From contig CAVOXI010000004.1 of assembly GCA_963700395.1 (NCBI GenBank), positions 1-64,000 on the forward strand: a DNA stretch of 64,000 nt. The letters run 5' to 3'. Of this stretch, positions 38,665-46,899 are shown one piece after another; position 1 is the first letter of the stretch, and each line of letters starts with the position of its first letter. The stretch comes from Prado023 sp963700395 (GTDB taxonomy: Bacteria; Actinomycetota; Actinomycetes; S36-B12; CAIYMF01). Position numbers and translations under genes: made by a program. Below the pieces are notes generated by a model. That model did not search any database, was not told the DNA's origin, and worked only from the letters and a program-made list of their open reading frames with translations.

Positions 38665-39491
38665 TGCGCCCCCTGGGCTCGTCGGGGCCGTGGGAGGCCG
38701 GACGGATCACCGAGCGCGCCACCGCCGTCCTGGCACCCAACGCGAGCTGGATGACCCTCGACGGGACGAACTCGTGGCTGCTGGTCGAGCCCGGATCGCC
38801 GCGCGCCGTCCTGGTGGACCCCGGACCTGATGACCCCGGGCACCTCAGCGCGCTGGTGGACGCTGCCGGGCAGCTCGACGCCCGGATCGCCCTCATCCTG
38901 CTGACCCACGCGCACGCCGACCACAGCGCCGGCGCCCGCAGCCTGCATGACCTGACCGGAGCTCCCGTGCGGGCGCTGGACCCTGCCCACCGGCTCACCG
39001 ACGAGGGGCTCGGCGACGGGGACGTCGTGTCGGTCGGGGGCCTTGAGCTGTCCGTGGTCGGGACGCCAGGGCACACCACCGACAGCCTGACCTTCCTGCT
39101 GCCCGCGGACGGGGCCCTGCTCACCGGGGACACAGTCCTGGGACGCGGCAGCGCTGTCATAGCCCACCCCGATGGACACCTGGGCGCCTACCTGGACTCC
39201 CTCGATCGGCTGTCCGCACTGGCCCAGGACACCGCCGCAGGGTGGGTCCTGCCCGGGCACGGACCTGCCTGCCCCGACCCGGCAGGGCTGCTGTCCGACT
39301 ACGTCGAGCACCGCCGGGAGCGCCTGGAGCTCGTGGCCGCCGCGATGACCTCGGGCACCACCGAGCCCGACGCGCTGCTCGCCGTCGTCTACCCGGAGGT
39401 GCCCGCGGCCCTGCGCTGGGCCGCCCGGCTGTCCCTGGCCGCCCAGGTCGAGTACCTCACCGACCGGGCGCCTGGGCTCACCTCGCAATAG
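38664..39491 (+). CDS. Metallo-beta-lactamase fold hydrolase
   Basis: The 275-residue protein has the metal motif THAHADHSAG (about residue 75), GTPGHTTDS, TGDTVLG and the final GHGP, giving a complete two-zinc site. It resembles the LACTB2-like branch with a C-terminal winged-helix part (HRRERLELVAAAM). The substrate is not known. ATG 38664 overlaps the NUDIX stop. Its stop codon TAG (39489-39491) is also the start of the -10 box of the next gene. Confidence 0.9.
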   Translation: MRPLGSSGPWEAGRITERATAVLAPNASWMTLDGTNSWLLVEPGSPRAVLVDPGPDDPGHLSALVDAAGQLDARIALILLTHAHADHSAGARSLHDLTGAPVRALDPAHRLTDEGLGDGDVVSVGGLELSVVGTPGHTTDSLTFLLPADGALLTGDTVLGRGSAVIAHPDGHLGAYLDSLDRLSALAQDTAAGWVLPGHGPACPDPAGLLSDYVEHRRERLELVAAAMTSGTTEPDALLAVVYPEVPAALRWAARLSLAAQVEYLTDRAPGLTSQ

Positions 39492-39494
39492 TCT
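39489..39494 (+). promoter_or_regulatory. Leaderless-type -10 box for the first ArsA-like gene
   Basis: TAGTCT, whose first three bases are the preceding stop codon, is followed by six bases and GTG 39501. This supports the chosen start. Confidence 0.55.
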
Positions 39495-39500
39495 TCTACG

Positions 39501-40520
39501 GTGGCCGCGCCCCGACTGTTCCCCGACGTGCGGCTGCACATCGTCTCGGGCAAGGGCGGCACCGGCAAGACCACCGTGGCCGCGGCCCTCGCCCTGGCCC
39601 TCGCTGCCGAGGGGCGCCGGACCCTGCTCATGGAGGTCGAGGGCCGGCAGGGCATCGCCCAGCTCTTCGACACCGCCCCGCTGCCCTACGAGGAGCGCCG
39701 CGTGGCACGCGCCCCCGACGGGGGCGAGGTGCGCGCGCTCGCGGTCGACCCCGAGGCCGCCCTGCTGGAGTACCTGGAGATGTTCTACAACCTGCGCCGT
39801 GCCGGCTCCGCGCTGTCGCGCATCGGAGCCATCGACTTCGCCACCACGATCGCCCCCGGCGTTCGCGACGTCCTGCTCACCGGGAAGGCCATCGAGGCGG
39901 TCAAGCGCACCAAGGACGGCAAGCCGGTCTTCGACGCTGTCGTGATGGACGCCCCGCCGACGGGCCGGATCACGCGGTTCCTGAACGTGAACTCCGAGGT
40001 GGCCGGCATCGCCCGGATGGGCCCGATCCACAGCCAGGCGAAGTCCGTGATGGCCGTCATGTCCTCGCCCCGGACCGCCGTGCACCTGGTCACCCTCCTG
40101 GAGGAGATGCCGGTGCAGGAGACCATCGACGGGGTGGGGCACCTGCAGGAGGAGGGCCTGCCGGTGGGCGCCGTGATCATCAACTCGGACCGACCACCGC
40201 TGCTGACCGACACCCAGCGCGCCGACGCCCTCGACGGAGTCCTGGACCGATCCGCCCTGGCCGGGGCGGTGCGCTCGGCCGACGTGATCACCGCGCGCGA
40301 CCCGCACACCGTCGATGAGGTGGTCGACGCCCTGCTCGAGGAGGCCCGGGACCACGCCGAGCGCGTGGAGGTCGCCGAGCAGGAGCGCGCGAGCCTGGCC
40401 CAGCTCGACGTGCCCCAGCTGTCCCTGCCCCACATCCCGACCGGGATCGACCTGGGGGCGCTCTACGAGCTGGCAGCCCGGCTGCGCGCCGCGGGGCTCG
40501 GTCCGCAGGGGCGCCCATGA
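39501..40520 (+). CDS. ArsA/Get3-like ATPase, first partner
   Basis: The 339-residue SIMIBI ATPase has the full signature P-loop SGKGGTGKTT (about residue 18-27) and a MDAPPTGRI switch II region. It corresponds to mycobacterial Rv3679, half of an anion-transporting-ATPase-like pair. Its role may involve lipid or glycerol metabolism or membrane-protein targeting; this is not established. The GTG at 39501 is supported by the -10 box. Its TGA overlaps the ATG of the second ATPase (ATGA). Confidence 0.9.
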   Translation: MAAPRLFPDVRLHIVSGKGGTGKTTVAAALALALAAEGRRTLLMEVEGRQGIAQLFDTAPLPYEERRVARAPDGGEVRALAVDPEAALLEYLEMFYNLRRAGSALSRIGAIDFATTIAPGVRDVLLTGKAIEAVKRTKDGKPVFDAVVMDAPPTGRITRFLNVNSEVAGIARMGPIHSQAKSVMAVMSSPRTAVHLVTLLEEMPVQETIDGVGHLQEEGLPVGAVIINSDRPPLLTDTQRADALDGVLDRSALAGAVRSADVITARDPHTVDEVVDALLEEARDHAERVEVAEQERASLAQLDVPQLSLPHIPTGIDLGALYELAARLRAAGLGPQGRP

Positions 40521-41704
40521 GCCCCGCGCGGTGGGAGTCCGCCGCGACCCTGGACATCGACGCCCTGCTGGGCGACCCGGGCACCCACATCATCGTCTGC
40601 TGCGGATCCGGCGGCGTGGGCAAGACCACGACAGCAGCGGCGCTCGGCGTGCGTGCCGCAGAGGCCGGTCGGCGCGCGGTCGTCCTGACCATCGATCCGG
40701 CCCGGCGACTGGCCCAGTCCCTGGGACTCTCGGAGCTGGACAACACCCCGGCGCCGATCCCCGGGATCGACGTGTCCGCCGGCGGGTCCCTGGACGCGAT
40801 GATGCTGGACATGAAGCGCACCTTCGACGAGGTCGTCATCGCCCACAGCGAGCCGGGGCGCGCCCAGGCCATCCTGGAGAACCCCTTCTACATGGCGCTC
40901 TCGAGCTCGTTCGCGGGCACGCAGGAGTACATGGCCATGGAGAAGCTGGGGCAGCTGCACCGCGAGTCCCAGTCCGAGGGCCGCTGGGACCTGATCATCG
41001 TCGACACCCCGCCGTCGCGCTCCGCGCTGGACTTCCTGGATGCCCCGATGCGGCTCGGGGCGTTCCTCGACGGCCGGCTCATCAGGATCCTGGCCGCGCC
41101 GGCCCGCGCGGGCGGTCGTGCCTACATGCGGCTGCTGTCAGCAAGCCTGGGCGTGTTCAGCAACGTCCTGAACAAGATCGTCGGGGCCCAGGTCCTCACC
41201 GACCTCCAGACGTTCGTGGCCTCCTTCGACGCCCTGTTCGGCGGGTTCCGGGAGCGGGCGGACCAGACCTACGCCCTCCTTGCCGCCCCGGGCACGGCAT
41301 TCCTGGTCATCGCCGCACCCGAGCCCGACGCGCTGCGCGAGGCCTCCTACTTCGTCGAGCGGCTCGAGTCCGAGGCCATGCCCCTGGCCGGGCTCGTGCT
41401 CAACCGCGTGGCACCGGTGCGCCTGCCCGAGCTCAGCCCCGACCAGGCCGCTGCCGGCGCCGAGCGCCTGCGCGCCGACGACCCGGCTGAGGCCTCCGTT
41501 GCGGCGCTCACCGCATCCCTGCTCGAGCTGCACGCCGATCGCATGCGCCAGTCCGAGAGGCAGCACCGCCTGGCCGACAGGTTCGTCGCCGCGAACCCCC
41601 TGGTCCCGGTGACCGCGGTCACGGCCCTGGCCCAGGACGTCCATGACCTCGAGGCGCTCCGCCGCGTGGGTGAGCAGATGGCCGAGCGACGCGCGCAGGC
41701 GTGA
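40517..41704 (+). CDS. ArsA/Get3-like ATPase, second partner, signature lysine replaced
   Basis: The 395-residue protein is the Rv3680-type partner. Its P-loop CGSGGVGKTT keeps the main lysine, but the signature lysine of the deviant Walker A (K in KGGxGKT) is serine. Switch II is VDTPPSRSALDF. In a heterodimer, the signature lysine normally reaches across to the other subunit, so only the site facing the first partner's lysine would be complete. The genes overlap by four bases. Mycobacteria have whiB4 after this pair; none is present here. Confidence 0.9.
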   Translation: MSPARWESAATLDIDALLGDPGTHIIVCCGSGGVGKTTTAAALGVRAAEAGRRAVVLTIDPARRLAQSLGLSELDNTPAPIPGIDVSAGGSLDAMMLDMKRTFDEVVIAHSEPGRAQAILENPFYMALSSSFAGTQEYMAMEKLGQLHRESQSEGRWDLIIVDTPPSRSALDFLDAPMRLGAFLDGRLIRILAAPARAGGRAYMRLLSASLGVFSNVLNKIVGAQVLTDLQTFVASFDALFGGFRERADQTYALLAAPGTAFLVIAAPEPDALREASYFVERLESEAMPLAGLVLNRVAPVRLPELSPDQAAAGAERLRADDPAEASVAALTASLLELHADRMRQSERQHRLADRFVAANPLVPVTAVTALAQDVHDLEALRRVGEQMAERRAQA

Positions 41705-41755
41705 GGCGGGGGCGACGCGCGCGGTCGTGAGGATGGGGCATTGGGCGACTTGCCG

Positions 41756-41761
41756 TAAAAT
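41756..41761 (+). promoter_or_regulatory. Leaderless-type -10 box for the penicillin-binding protein gene
   Basis: TAAAAT is followed by CGGTCC and ATG 41768. It is close to the -10 consensus and gives the most convincing leaderless start in the window. Confidence 0.7.
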
Positions 41762-41767
41762 CGGTCC

Positions 41768-44086
41768 ATGCCCACCCCTGATCGCCGCCGACGCCGTCCC
41801 GGTGCCTGGTCGGCCACGCGCCTCGTGGCCCTCCTGGCCGTCGCCGCGCTGGCCGGGATCGTGGTCGCGGGGATGGCCCTTCCGGTGATCGGCCCGGTCG
41901 GCGTGATGGCCCGCGACTCGATCTCCTCGTTCGAGGACCTGCCCCGTGACTTCCGGGAGCCGGCCCTGCCGGTGCGCACCAGGGTCTACGCGGCCGACGG
42001 CACCAAGATCGCCACGGTCTTCGAGGAGAACCGCAAGGAGGTCTCCATCGACAAGGTCGCCCCGATCATGCAGAAGGCCGTTGTGGCGATCGAGGACTCA
42101 CGCTTCTACGAGCACAACGGCTTCGACCCCCGCGGCTTCGTGCGCGCCGCGGTCACGAACGTCACCGCCGGAGGGGTCGCCCAGGGTGGATCCACCCTGA
42201 CGATGCAGTACGTCAAGAACGTCCTGCTCACCGCCGCCAGGGACAAGGAGGAGCAGGAGGCGGCCAAGGCCGACACGATCACCCGGAAGCTGCGCGAGAT
42301 CCGCTATGCGATGGCCCTGGAGAAGCGCCTGACGAAGCCCGAGATCCTCGAGCGCTACCTGAACATCAGCTACTACGGCGCCAAGGCCTACGGGGTCGAG
42401 GCCGCCTCGCAGCGGTACTTCTCCAAGAGCGCCAAGGACCTCGACCTGGTCGAGGCCGCCACCCTGGCCGGGATCGTCCAGCAGCCCTCGCGCTTCGACC
42501 CGACGCGAAACCCCCGCCAGTCGCAGAAGCGTCGCGACGTCGTGCTCAACCGGATGGCCGAGCTCGGGTACATCACCGTCGAGGAGGCCCGCGTCGCCAA
42601 GTCCGCGGACGTCGAGGACTACCTCAACCCCAAGGTCCAGTACAACGGCTGCACCACGTCCTTCGCCCCGTACTTCTGTGACTACGCCATCCGCCAGGTC
42701 ACCGGGATGAAGGCGTTCGGGTCCACCCCGGAGGAGCGCGAGGCCGCGTGGAACTCGGGCGGGTACAAGATCTACACGACCCTGGACATCAAGGCGCAGA
42801 AGGCGGCCACGAAGGCCGTCATGGAGGCCATCCCGCCCAAGGACCCGAGCCGGAAGGCCACCGCCATCGCGATGGTCACCCCGGGTACCGGTGACATCCG
42901 GGCCATGGCCCAGAACCGCGTGTGGGGCACCAGCAAGTCCAGCAAGAAGTGGTGGGAGACCACGTACAACTACGCGGTCGACCTCGCCGACGGCGGCACC
43001 CAGGGGATGCAGGCCGGGTCCACGTTCAAGATCTTCACGATCGTGGCCGCCCTCGAGAAGGGCATCAGCCCGTTCACCGTCATCAACGCCCCGCCGCGCA
43101 AGGAGTTCACCGGCTTCGTGGGCTGCGACGGCACCCCGCTGTCCGGGGAGTCGAGCGGGGGCACCGAGCCCTGGCCGGTCCGCAACTCGACCTCGTCGGG
43201 CAACTTCGACATGTTCCGGGGCGCGGCCTACTCGGTCAACACCTTCTTCGCCGAGCTGGAGAAGCGCGCAGGGGTCTGCGAGACCGTGGCGGCAGCCACC
43301 AAGCTGGGCGTCAGGTACGCCGACGGGTACCCCCTCGACGAGGTCAAGCCCGGTGGCAGGACCGCCGAGGTGGCGTCGTTCACCCTCGGGTCCACGGAGA
43401 TCTCCCCGCTGACCCTGGCCAACGCCTACGCGACCGTCGCCGCGCACGGTGTCTACTGCAAGCCCCGGGTCATCACCAAGATCGTCGATCGCGACGGCAA
43501 GGAGCTGTCGGTACCGGCGCCGAAGTGCGACCAGGCCATCACTCGCAACGTCGCCGACGGAGCCGCAGCCGTGCTGACCAACGTCGTGGACGGCAACATC
43601 TCCGGGCGGACCGGCGGGCCGATGACCCTGGGTCGCGACACGACCGGCAAGACCGGGACCATCGACAGCCATGCGGCTGTGTGGTTCGCCGGATCCACAC
43701 CGGACCTCGGGGCGGCTGTCTGGGTCGGTGACCCCCGTGGCGGCTACCGCTACCCCCTGCAGAACCTGACCATCAACGGCCGGTACTACCCGCAGGTCTT
43801 CGGCTCCTCGCTGCCCGGTCCCACGTGGAAGAAGGCGATGGAGGGCGCGCTCGCCGACAGCGCCCCCGTCGCGATGGACCTGCGCAACGAGTGGGGCCTG
43901 CTGCCCGCCCGACAGTCCGGCACGCCCTACCAGCGCACCAACAGGGCCGAGTCGGACATCCCCTGGTGGCAGCGCGCCCTGCCCGGCTTCGGCGACACGA
44001 GTCGTGGGCAGGGGCAGGGTCAGGCCCCGACGACGCAGGACCCGGCTCAGGGCCAGGATCCGGGTCAGGGTCAGCAGGGCCAGTAG
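41768..44086 (+). CDS. Class A penicillin-binding protein (PonA2-like)
   Basis: The 772-residue bifunctional enzyme has an N-terminal membrane anchor, a GT51 glycosyltransferase domain (catalytic Glu in AIEDSRFYEHNGFD, then GGSTLTMQYVKN), and a transpeptidase domain with AGSTFKIF (SxxK, about residue 420), SVNTF (SxN, about 490) and GKTGTI (KTG, about 630). The C-terminal tail is rich in Gln, Gly and Pro. No PASTA domain is present. It follows the ArsA-like pair as in mycobacteria (Rv3682 position). The frame is intact. Confidence 0.95.
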   Translation: MPTPDRRRRRPGAWSATRLVALLAVAALAGIVVAGMALPVIGPVGVMARDSISSFEDLPRDFREPALPVRTRVYAADGTKIATVFEENRKEVSIDKVAPIMQKAVVAIEDSRFYEHNGFDPRGFVRAAVTNVTAGGVAQGGSTLTMQYVKNVLLTAARDKEEQEAAKADTITRKLREIRYAMALEKRLTKPEILERYLNISYYGAKAYGVEAASQRYFSKSAKDLDLVEAATLAGIVQQPSRFDPTRNPRQSQKRRDVVLNRMAELGYITVEEARVAKSADVEDYLNPKVQYNGCTTSFAPYFCDYAIRQVTGMKAFGSTPEEREAAWNSGGYKIYTTLDIKAQKAATKAVMEAIPPKDPSRKATAIAMVTPGTGDIRAMAQNRVWGTSKSSKKWWETTYNYAVDLADGGTQGMQAGSTFKIFTIVAALEKGISPFTVINAPPRKEFTGFVGCDGTPLSGESSGGTEPWPVRNSTSSGNFDMFRGAAYSVNTFFAELEKRAGVCETVAAATKLGVRYADGYPLDEVKPGGRTAEVASFTLGSTEISPLTLANAYATVAAHGVYCKPRVITKIVDRDGKELSVPAPKCDQAITRNVADGAAAVLTNVVDGNISGRTGGPMTLGRDTTGKTGTIDSHAAVWFAGSTPDLGAAVWVGDPRGGYRYPLQNLTINGRYYPQVFGSSLPGPTWKKAMEGALADSAPVAMDLRNEWGLLPARQSGTPYQRTNRAESDIPWWQRALPGFGDTSRGQGQGQAPTTQDPAQGQDPGQGQQGQ

Positions 44087-44096
44087 GCCCCGTCGA

Positions 44097-44558
44097 TCAG
44101 GCGAGCGCTGCGCGAACCAGGGTCGCCAGCTTGCCACCGTCGAAGCGCCCCGAGGTCTGCGGTGTCAGCTCCTTCATGACCCGGCCCATGGCCGGCATGC
44201 CAGACACCCCTTCGGCTGCCAACCGCGTCACGGCGGCATCGACCATCACGCGGACCTCGTCGTCGGTGAGCGGCTCCGGCAGGTAGCGCGCCAGCACGCC
44301 GAGCTCGGCCACCTCGCGCGCAGCCAGCTCGGGCCGGTCGGCGTCGGTGAAGGCCGCTGCGGCCTCCCGGCGCCTCTTGGCCTCCTTGTTCAGGACGCCG
44401 ACCACCTCCGCGTCGCTGAGGGTGCGCGCGGACGTGCCGGACACCTCCTCGGTCGTCACCGCGGTCAGGGCCATCCGCAGCGTGGCCGCCGTGAGCTCGT
44501 CACGGCTCCGGATGGCCTCGGTGAGGTCTGACCGCAGGTCTTCCTTCAGGGTGCTCAT
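44097..44558 (-). CDS. GatB/YqeY domain protein
   Basis: The 153-residue protein is a complete YqeY domain: MSTLKEDLRSDLTEAIRSRD, LNKEAKRRREAA and a C-terminal GMPAMGRVMKELT. The family shares the tail domain of the amidotransferase GatB and may interact with tRNA; the role is not established. ATG 44556-44558 is the start. It converges on the penicillin-binding protein gene with a 10-base gap and is divergent from the metallophosphoesterase gene. Confidence 0.93.
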   Translation of the reverse strand: MSTLKEDLRSDLTEAIRSRDELTAATLRMALTAVTTEEVSGTSARTLSDAEVVGVLNKEAKRRREAAAAFTDADRPELAAREVAELGVLARYLPEPLTDDEVRVMVDAAVTRLAAEGVSGMPAMGRVMKELTPQTSGRFDGGKLATLVRAALA

Positions 44559-44643
44559 GACCCCATTGTGCTGGGTAGCCGCCCGGAGCGCCCCCCGCCC
44601 TGGTGGTGCGGGTTCCCTGGCCTGCCCCTGCCAGAATTGCGGC

Positions 44644-45555
44644 ATGCCGTCAGCGATGCAAGTGACCCTTCGTGCGGGCGCCTCCCTCATGGCGCTCGGG
44701 GCGGCAACCACCGCGTACAGCCTCTGGGAGGCTCGCCAGTACACCCTGCGCGAGGCCGAGATCCTGCTGCCCCGGTCCCTGCACCAGCCCAGAGAAGGCC
44801 GTTCGGAGCTGCGCATCCTGCACCTCTCGGACCTGCACCTGTCCCCGCGTGACACGGACCGAATCGCCTGGGTCCGCTCCCTGGGTGAGCTCGACGTCGA
44901 CCTGACCGTGGTGACCGGGGACTTCCACGGGGACGCTCGCGGTCCCACGCTGGCGCTGGAGGCACTCGGGCCGCTCCTGGACCGGCCCGGCTTCTTCGTG
45001 CGGGGCTCGAACGACTACTACGCCCCGGCTCGGGCGAATCCGGCGAAGTACCTCTCGGGCCCGAGCGTGTTGCGCACGAAGCGCCCGCCCATCGACGTCA
45101 CGCCCCTGAATGCCGGCCTGACCGCGGCCGGGTGGATCGACCTGGACAACGCCGCCGCCCAGGTGACCGTGGGGGGATGGCGCGTGGACGCGCGCGGCGT
45201 CGACGACCCGCACATCCGGCGCGATCGGTACGCCGAGGTCGCTGGCCCATTCGATCCGGATGCCGAGCTGCGGCTCGGCGTCACTCATGCGCCCTATCGA
45301 CGCGTCCTGGATGCGATGGCGGCCGACGGCTGCGACCTGATCCTGGCGGGGCACACACACGGTGGCCAGGTGTGCCTGCCGTGGTTCGGCGCACTGGTCA
45401 CCAACTGCGACCTCCCCCGGGACAGGGCCAAGGGACTGTCCCAGTGGCGTGGATCCGCCCTGCATGTCTCGGCCGGACTCGGGACCAGCCCGTTCACCCC
45501 CATCCGGGTGGCCTGCCGGCCGGAGGCGACGGTCGTGACCGTGAGGGCTGGGTAG
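44644..45555 (+). CDS. Calcineurin-like metallophosphoesterase, membrane-anchored
   Basis: The 303-residue protein has an N-terminal hydrophobic helix and all metal motifs of the family: SDLHLSP, VTGDFHG, RGSND, THAPYR and AGHTHGGQ. It belongs to the YkuE/YaeI-like branch. ATG 44644 is used. It is followed by a large hairpin that could terminate it and also the tRNA-Pro transcript from the other strand. Confidence 0.92.
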   Translation: MPSAMQVTLRAGASLMALGAATTAYSLWEARQYTLREAEILLPRSLHQPREGRSELRILHLSDLHLSPRDTDRIAWVRSLGELDVDLTVVTGDFHGDARGPTLALEALGPLLDRPGFFVRGSNDYYAPARANPAKYLSGPSVLRTKRPPIDVTPLNAGLTAAGWIDLDNAAAQVTVGGWRVDARGVDDPHIRRDRYAEVAGPFDPDAELRLGVTHAPYRRVLDAMAADGCDLILAGHTHGGQVCLPWFGALVTNCDLPRDRAKGLSQWRGSALHVSAGLGTSPFTPIRVACRPEATVVTVRAG

Positions 45556-45558
45556 GAC

Positions 45559-45606
45559 CACGGGACCGGGCCCCGGGGGGGACATCCCCGGGGGCCCGGT
45601 CCCGTG
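45559..45606. terminator. Large GC-rich hairpin, probably bidirectional terminator
   Basis: A 16-base-pair perfect stem (45559-45574 with 45591-45606) extends through a further G4/C4 pairing. It sits between the metallophosphoesterase stop and the repeat copy of the tRNA-Pro 3' end. It has no T-run on either side, so termination is inferred from stem strength and position. Confidence 0.6.
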
Positions 45607-45648
45607 TCGGGATGGCGGGAACCGTCGGCCGCTGCGCGGCCTCCTCCC
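45604..45648. repeat. tRNA-Pro 3'-end copy with structured repeat element
   Basis: The 17 bases at 45604-45620 are identical to 45712-45728, which cover the 3' end of tRNA-Pro. They are followed by CCGTCGG (45622-45628), a hairpin GGCCGC-TGC-GCGGCC (45627-45641) and CCTCCTCCC (45640-45648). The same order occurs beside tRNA-Ala with different stem bases. See the findings. Confidence 0.75.
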
Positions 45649-45668
45649 GAACCCCGCGAGTACCGTCC

Positions 45669-45713
45669 ACATCAGAACGGCCCCGGGGACAAGCCCCGGG
45701 GCCGTTCTGATGT
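45669..45713 (-). terminator. Terminator hairpin of tRNA-Pro
   Basis: A perfect 20-base-pair stem (45669-45688 with 45694-45713) with a five-base loop lies directly after the tRNA 3' end on the minus strand. Confidence 0.8.
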
Positions 45714-45714
45714 G

Positions 45715-45788
<74 letters not shown>

Positions 45789-45800
45789 ATTGCGGGCCCG

Positions 45801-45806
45801 ATTCTA
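45801..45806 (-). promoter_or_regulatory. -10 box of tRNA-Pro
   Basis: TAGAAT on the minus strand would start transcription a few bases before the mature tRNA 5' end at 45788. Confidence 0.65.
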
Positions 45807-45861
45807 GCCGCACGCCGACCCCCAGCCCAAACTGCCGCCGCCGACCTGGTGGCAGGTGGGG

Positions 45862-46899
45862 TCAGGTGCGCTCGGCCAGGAGTTCGGCGATCTGGACGGC
45901 GTTCAGCGCCGCACCCTTGCGCAGGTTGTCATTGGACAGGAACAGGGCCAGACCGCGCCCGTCGGGGACACCGGGGTCCTGGCGCAGGCGACCGACATAG
46001 GTCGGGTCCGCGCCCGCCGCCTGCAGCGGCGTGGGGACCTCCGACCAGGCGACGCCCGGGGCTCCCTGCAGCAGCTCGCGCGCCGCCTCCACCGACAGCG
46101 GCCGGTCGAACTCCGCGTTGATGCTCAGGCTGTGGCCGGTGAACACAGGAACCCGCACACAGGTGCCCGAGACGGCGAGATCAGGGATTCCCAGGATCTT
46201 GCGGCTCTCGTTGCGCAGCTTCTGCTCCTCGTCGGTCTCCCCCGATCCATCAGTCACGATGCTGCCCGCCAGTGGGATCACGTCGAAGGCGATCGGCGCG
46301 ACGTACTTGATCGGGGCGGGCAGGGTCACGGCGGACCCGTCATGGGTCAGCGCGGTCAGGTCCTGGGCCACCGCAGCACGCACCTGTCCAGCGAGCTCCT
46401 CGACCCCGGCGAGTCCGCTTCCCGAGACCGCCTGGTAGGTGCTCACGACCAGCCGGCGCAGCCCAGCCGCCGCGTGCAGCGGGGCCAGGACGGGCATGGC
46501 AGCCATGGTGGTGCAGTTCGGGTTGGCCACGATCCCCTTCGGGATGCTGGCCAGGGCCTGCGGGTTGACCTCGGACACGACCAACGGGACATCGGGGTCC
46601 ATCCGCCAGGCGGAGGAGTTGTCGACCACGACCGCACCCGCCGCTGCGAACACCGGCGCGAGCGCCCTGGAGGTGGCCCCCCCGGCGGAGAACAGCGCGA
46701 TGTCGATGCCGGAGGGGTCTGCCGTGGCCGCGTCCTCCACGACCACCTGCGTTCCGCGCCACGGCAGCGTGGTTCCCGCCGAGCGCGCACTGGCGAAGTA
46801 GCGGACCGCTCCCACGTCGATCGCTGACTCGTCGAGCAGGCGACGCATCACGCCCCCGACCTGGCCCGTGGCACCCACGATCGCAACGGTGACGCTCAT
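45862..46899 (-). CDS. asd: Aspartate-semialdehyde dehydrogenase
   Basis: The 345-residue enzyme reduces aspartyl phosphate to the semialdehyde in lysine, methionine and threonine (and diaminopimelate) synthesis. The NADP loop is VGATGQVGGVMRRLL, the catalytic cysteine is in NPNCTT, and the His in FTGHSLSINAEF. The GTG or ATG start at 46897-46899 overlaps the lysC stop (ATGA), giving the classic ask-asd operon. Confidence 0.96.
   Translation of the reverse strand: MSVTVAIVGATGQVGGVMRRLLDESAIDVGAVRYFASARSAGTTLPWRGTQVVVEDAATADPSGIDIALFSAGGATSRALAPVFAAAGAVVVDNSSAWRMDPDVPLVVSEVNPQALASIPKGIVANPNCTTMAAMPVLAPLHAAAGLRRLVVSTYQAVSGSGLAGVEELAGQVRAAVAQDLTALTHDGSAVTLPAPIKYVAPIAFDVIPLAGSIVTDGSGETDEEQKLRNESRKILGIPDLAVSGTCVRVPVFTGHSLSINAEFDRPLSVEAARELLQGAPGVAWSEVPTPLQAAGADPTYVGRLRQDPGVPDGRGLALFLSNDNLRKGAALNAVQIAELLAERT

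Noticed and set aside
38598..40433. A long minus-strand open frame opposite NUDIX, lactamase and ArsA genes
   Set aside because: Composition is typical of antisense shadow; the plus-strand genes have clear motifs, overlapping stops and starts, and promoters.
41705..41767. Possible whiB4 between the ArsA-like pair and the PBP gene
   Set aside because: The gap is only 63 bases and contains the PBP promoter; there is no cysteine-rich small frame.
42098..44137. A long minus-strand open frame opposite the penicillin-binding protein gene
   Set aside because: The plus strand holds an intact class A PBP with all catalytic motifs; the antisense frame has no recognisable domain.
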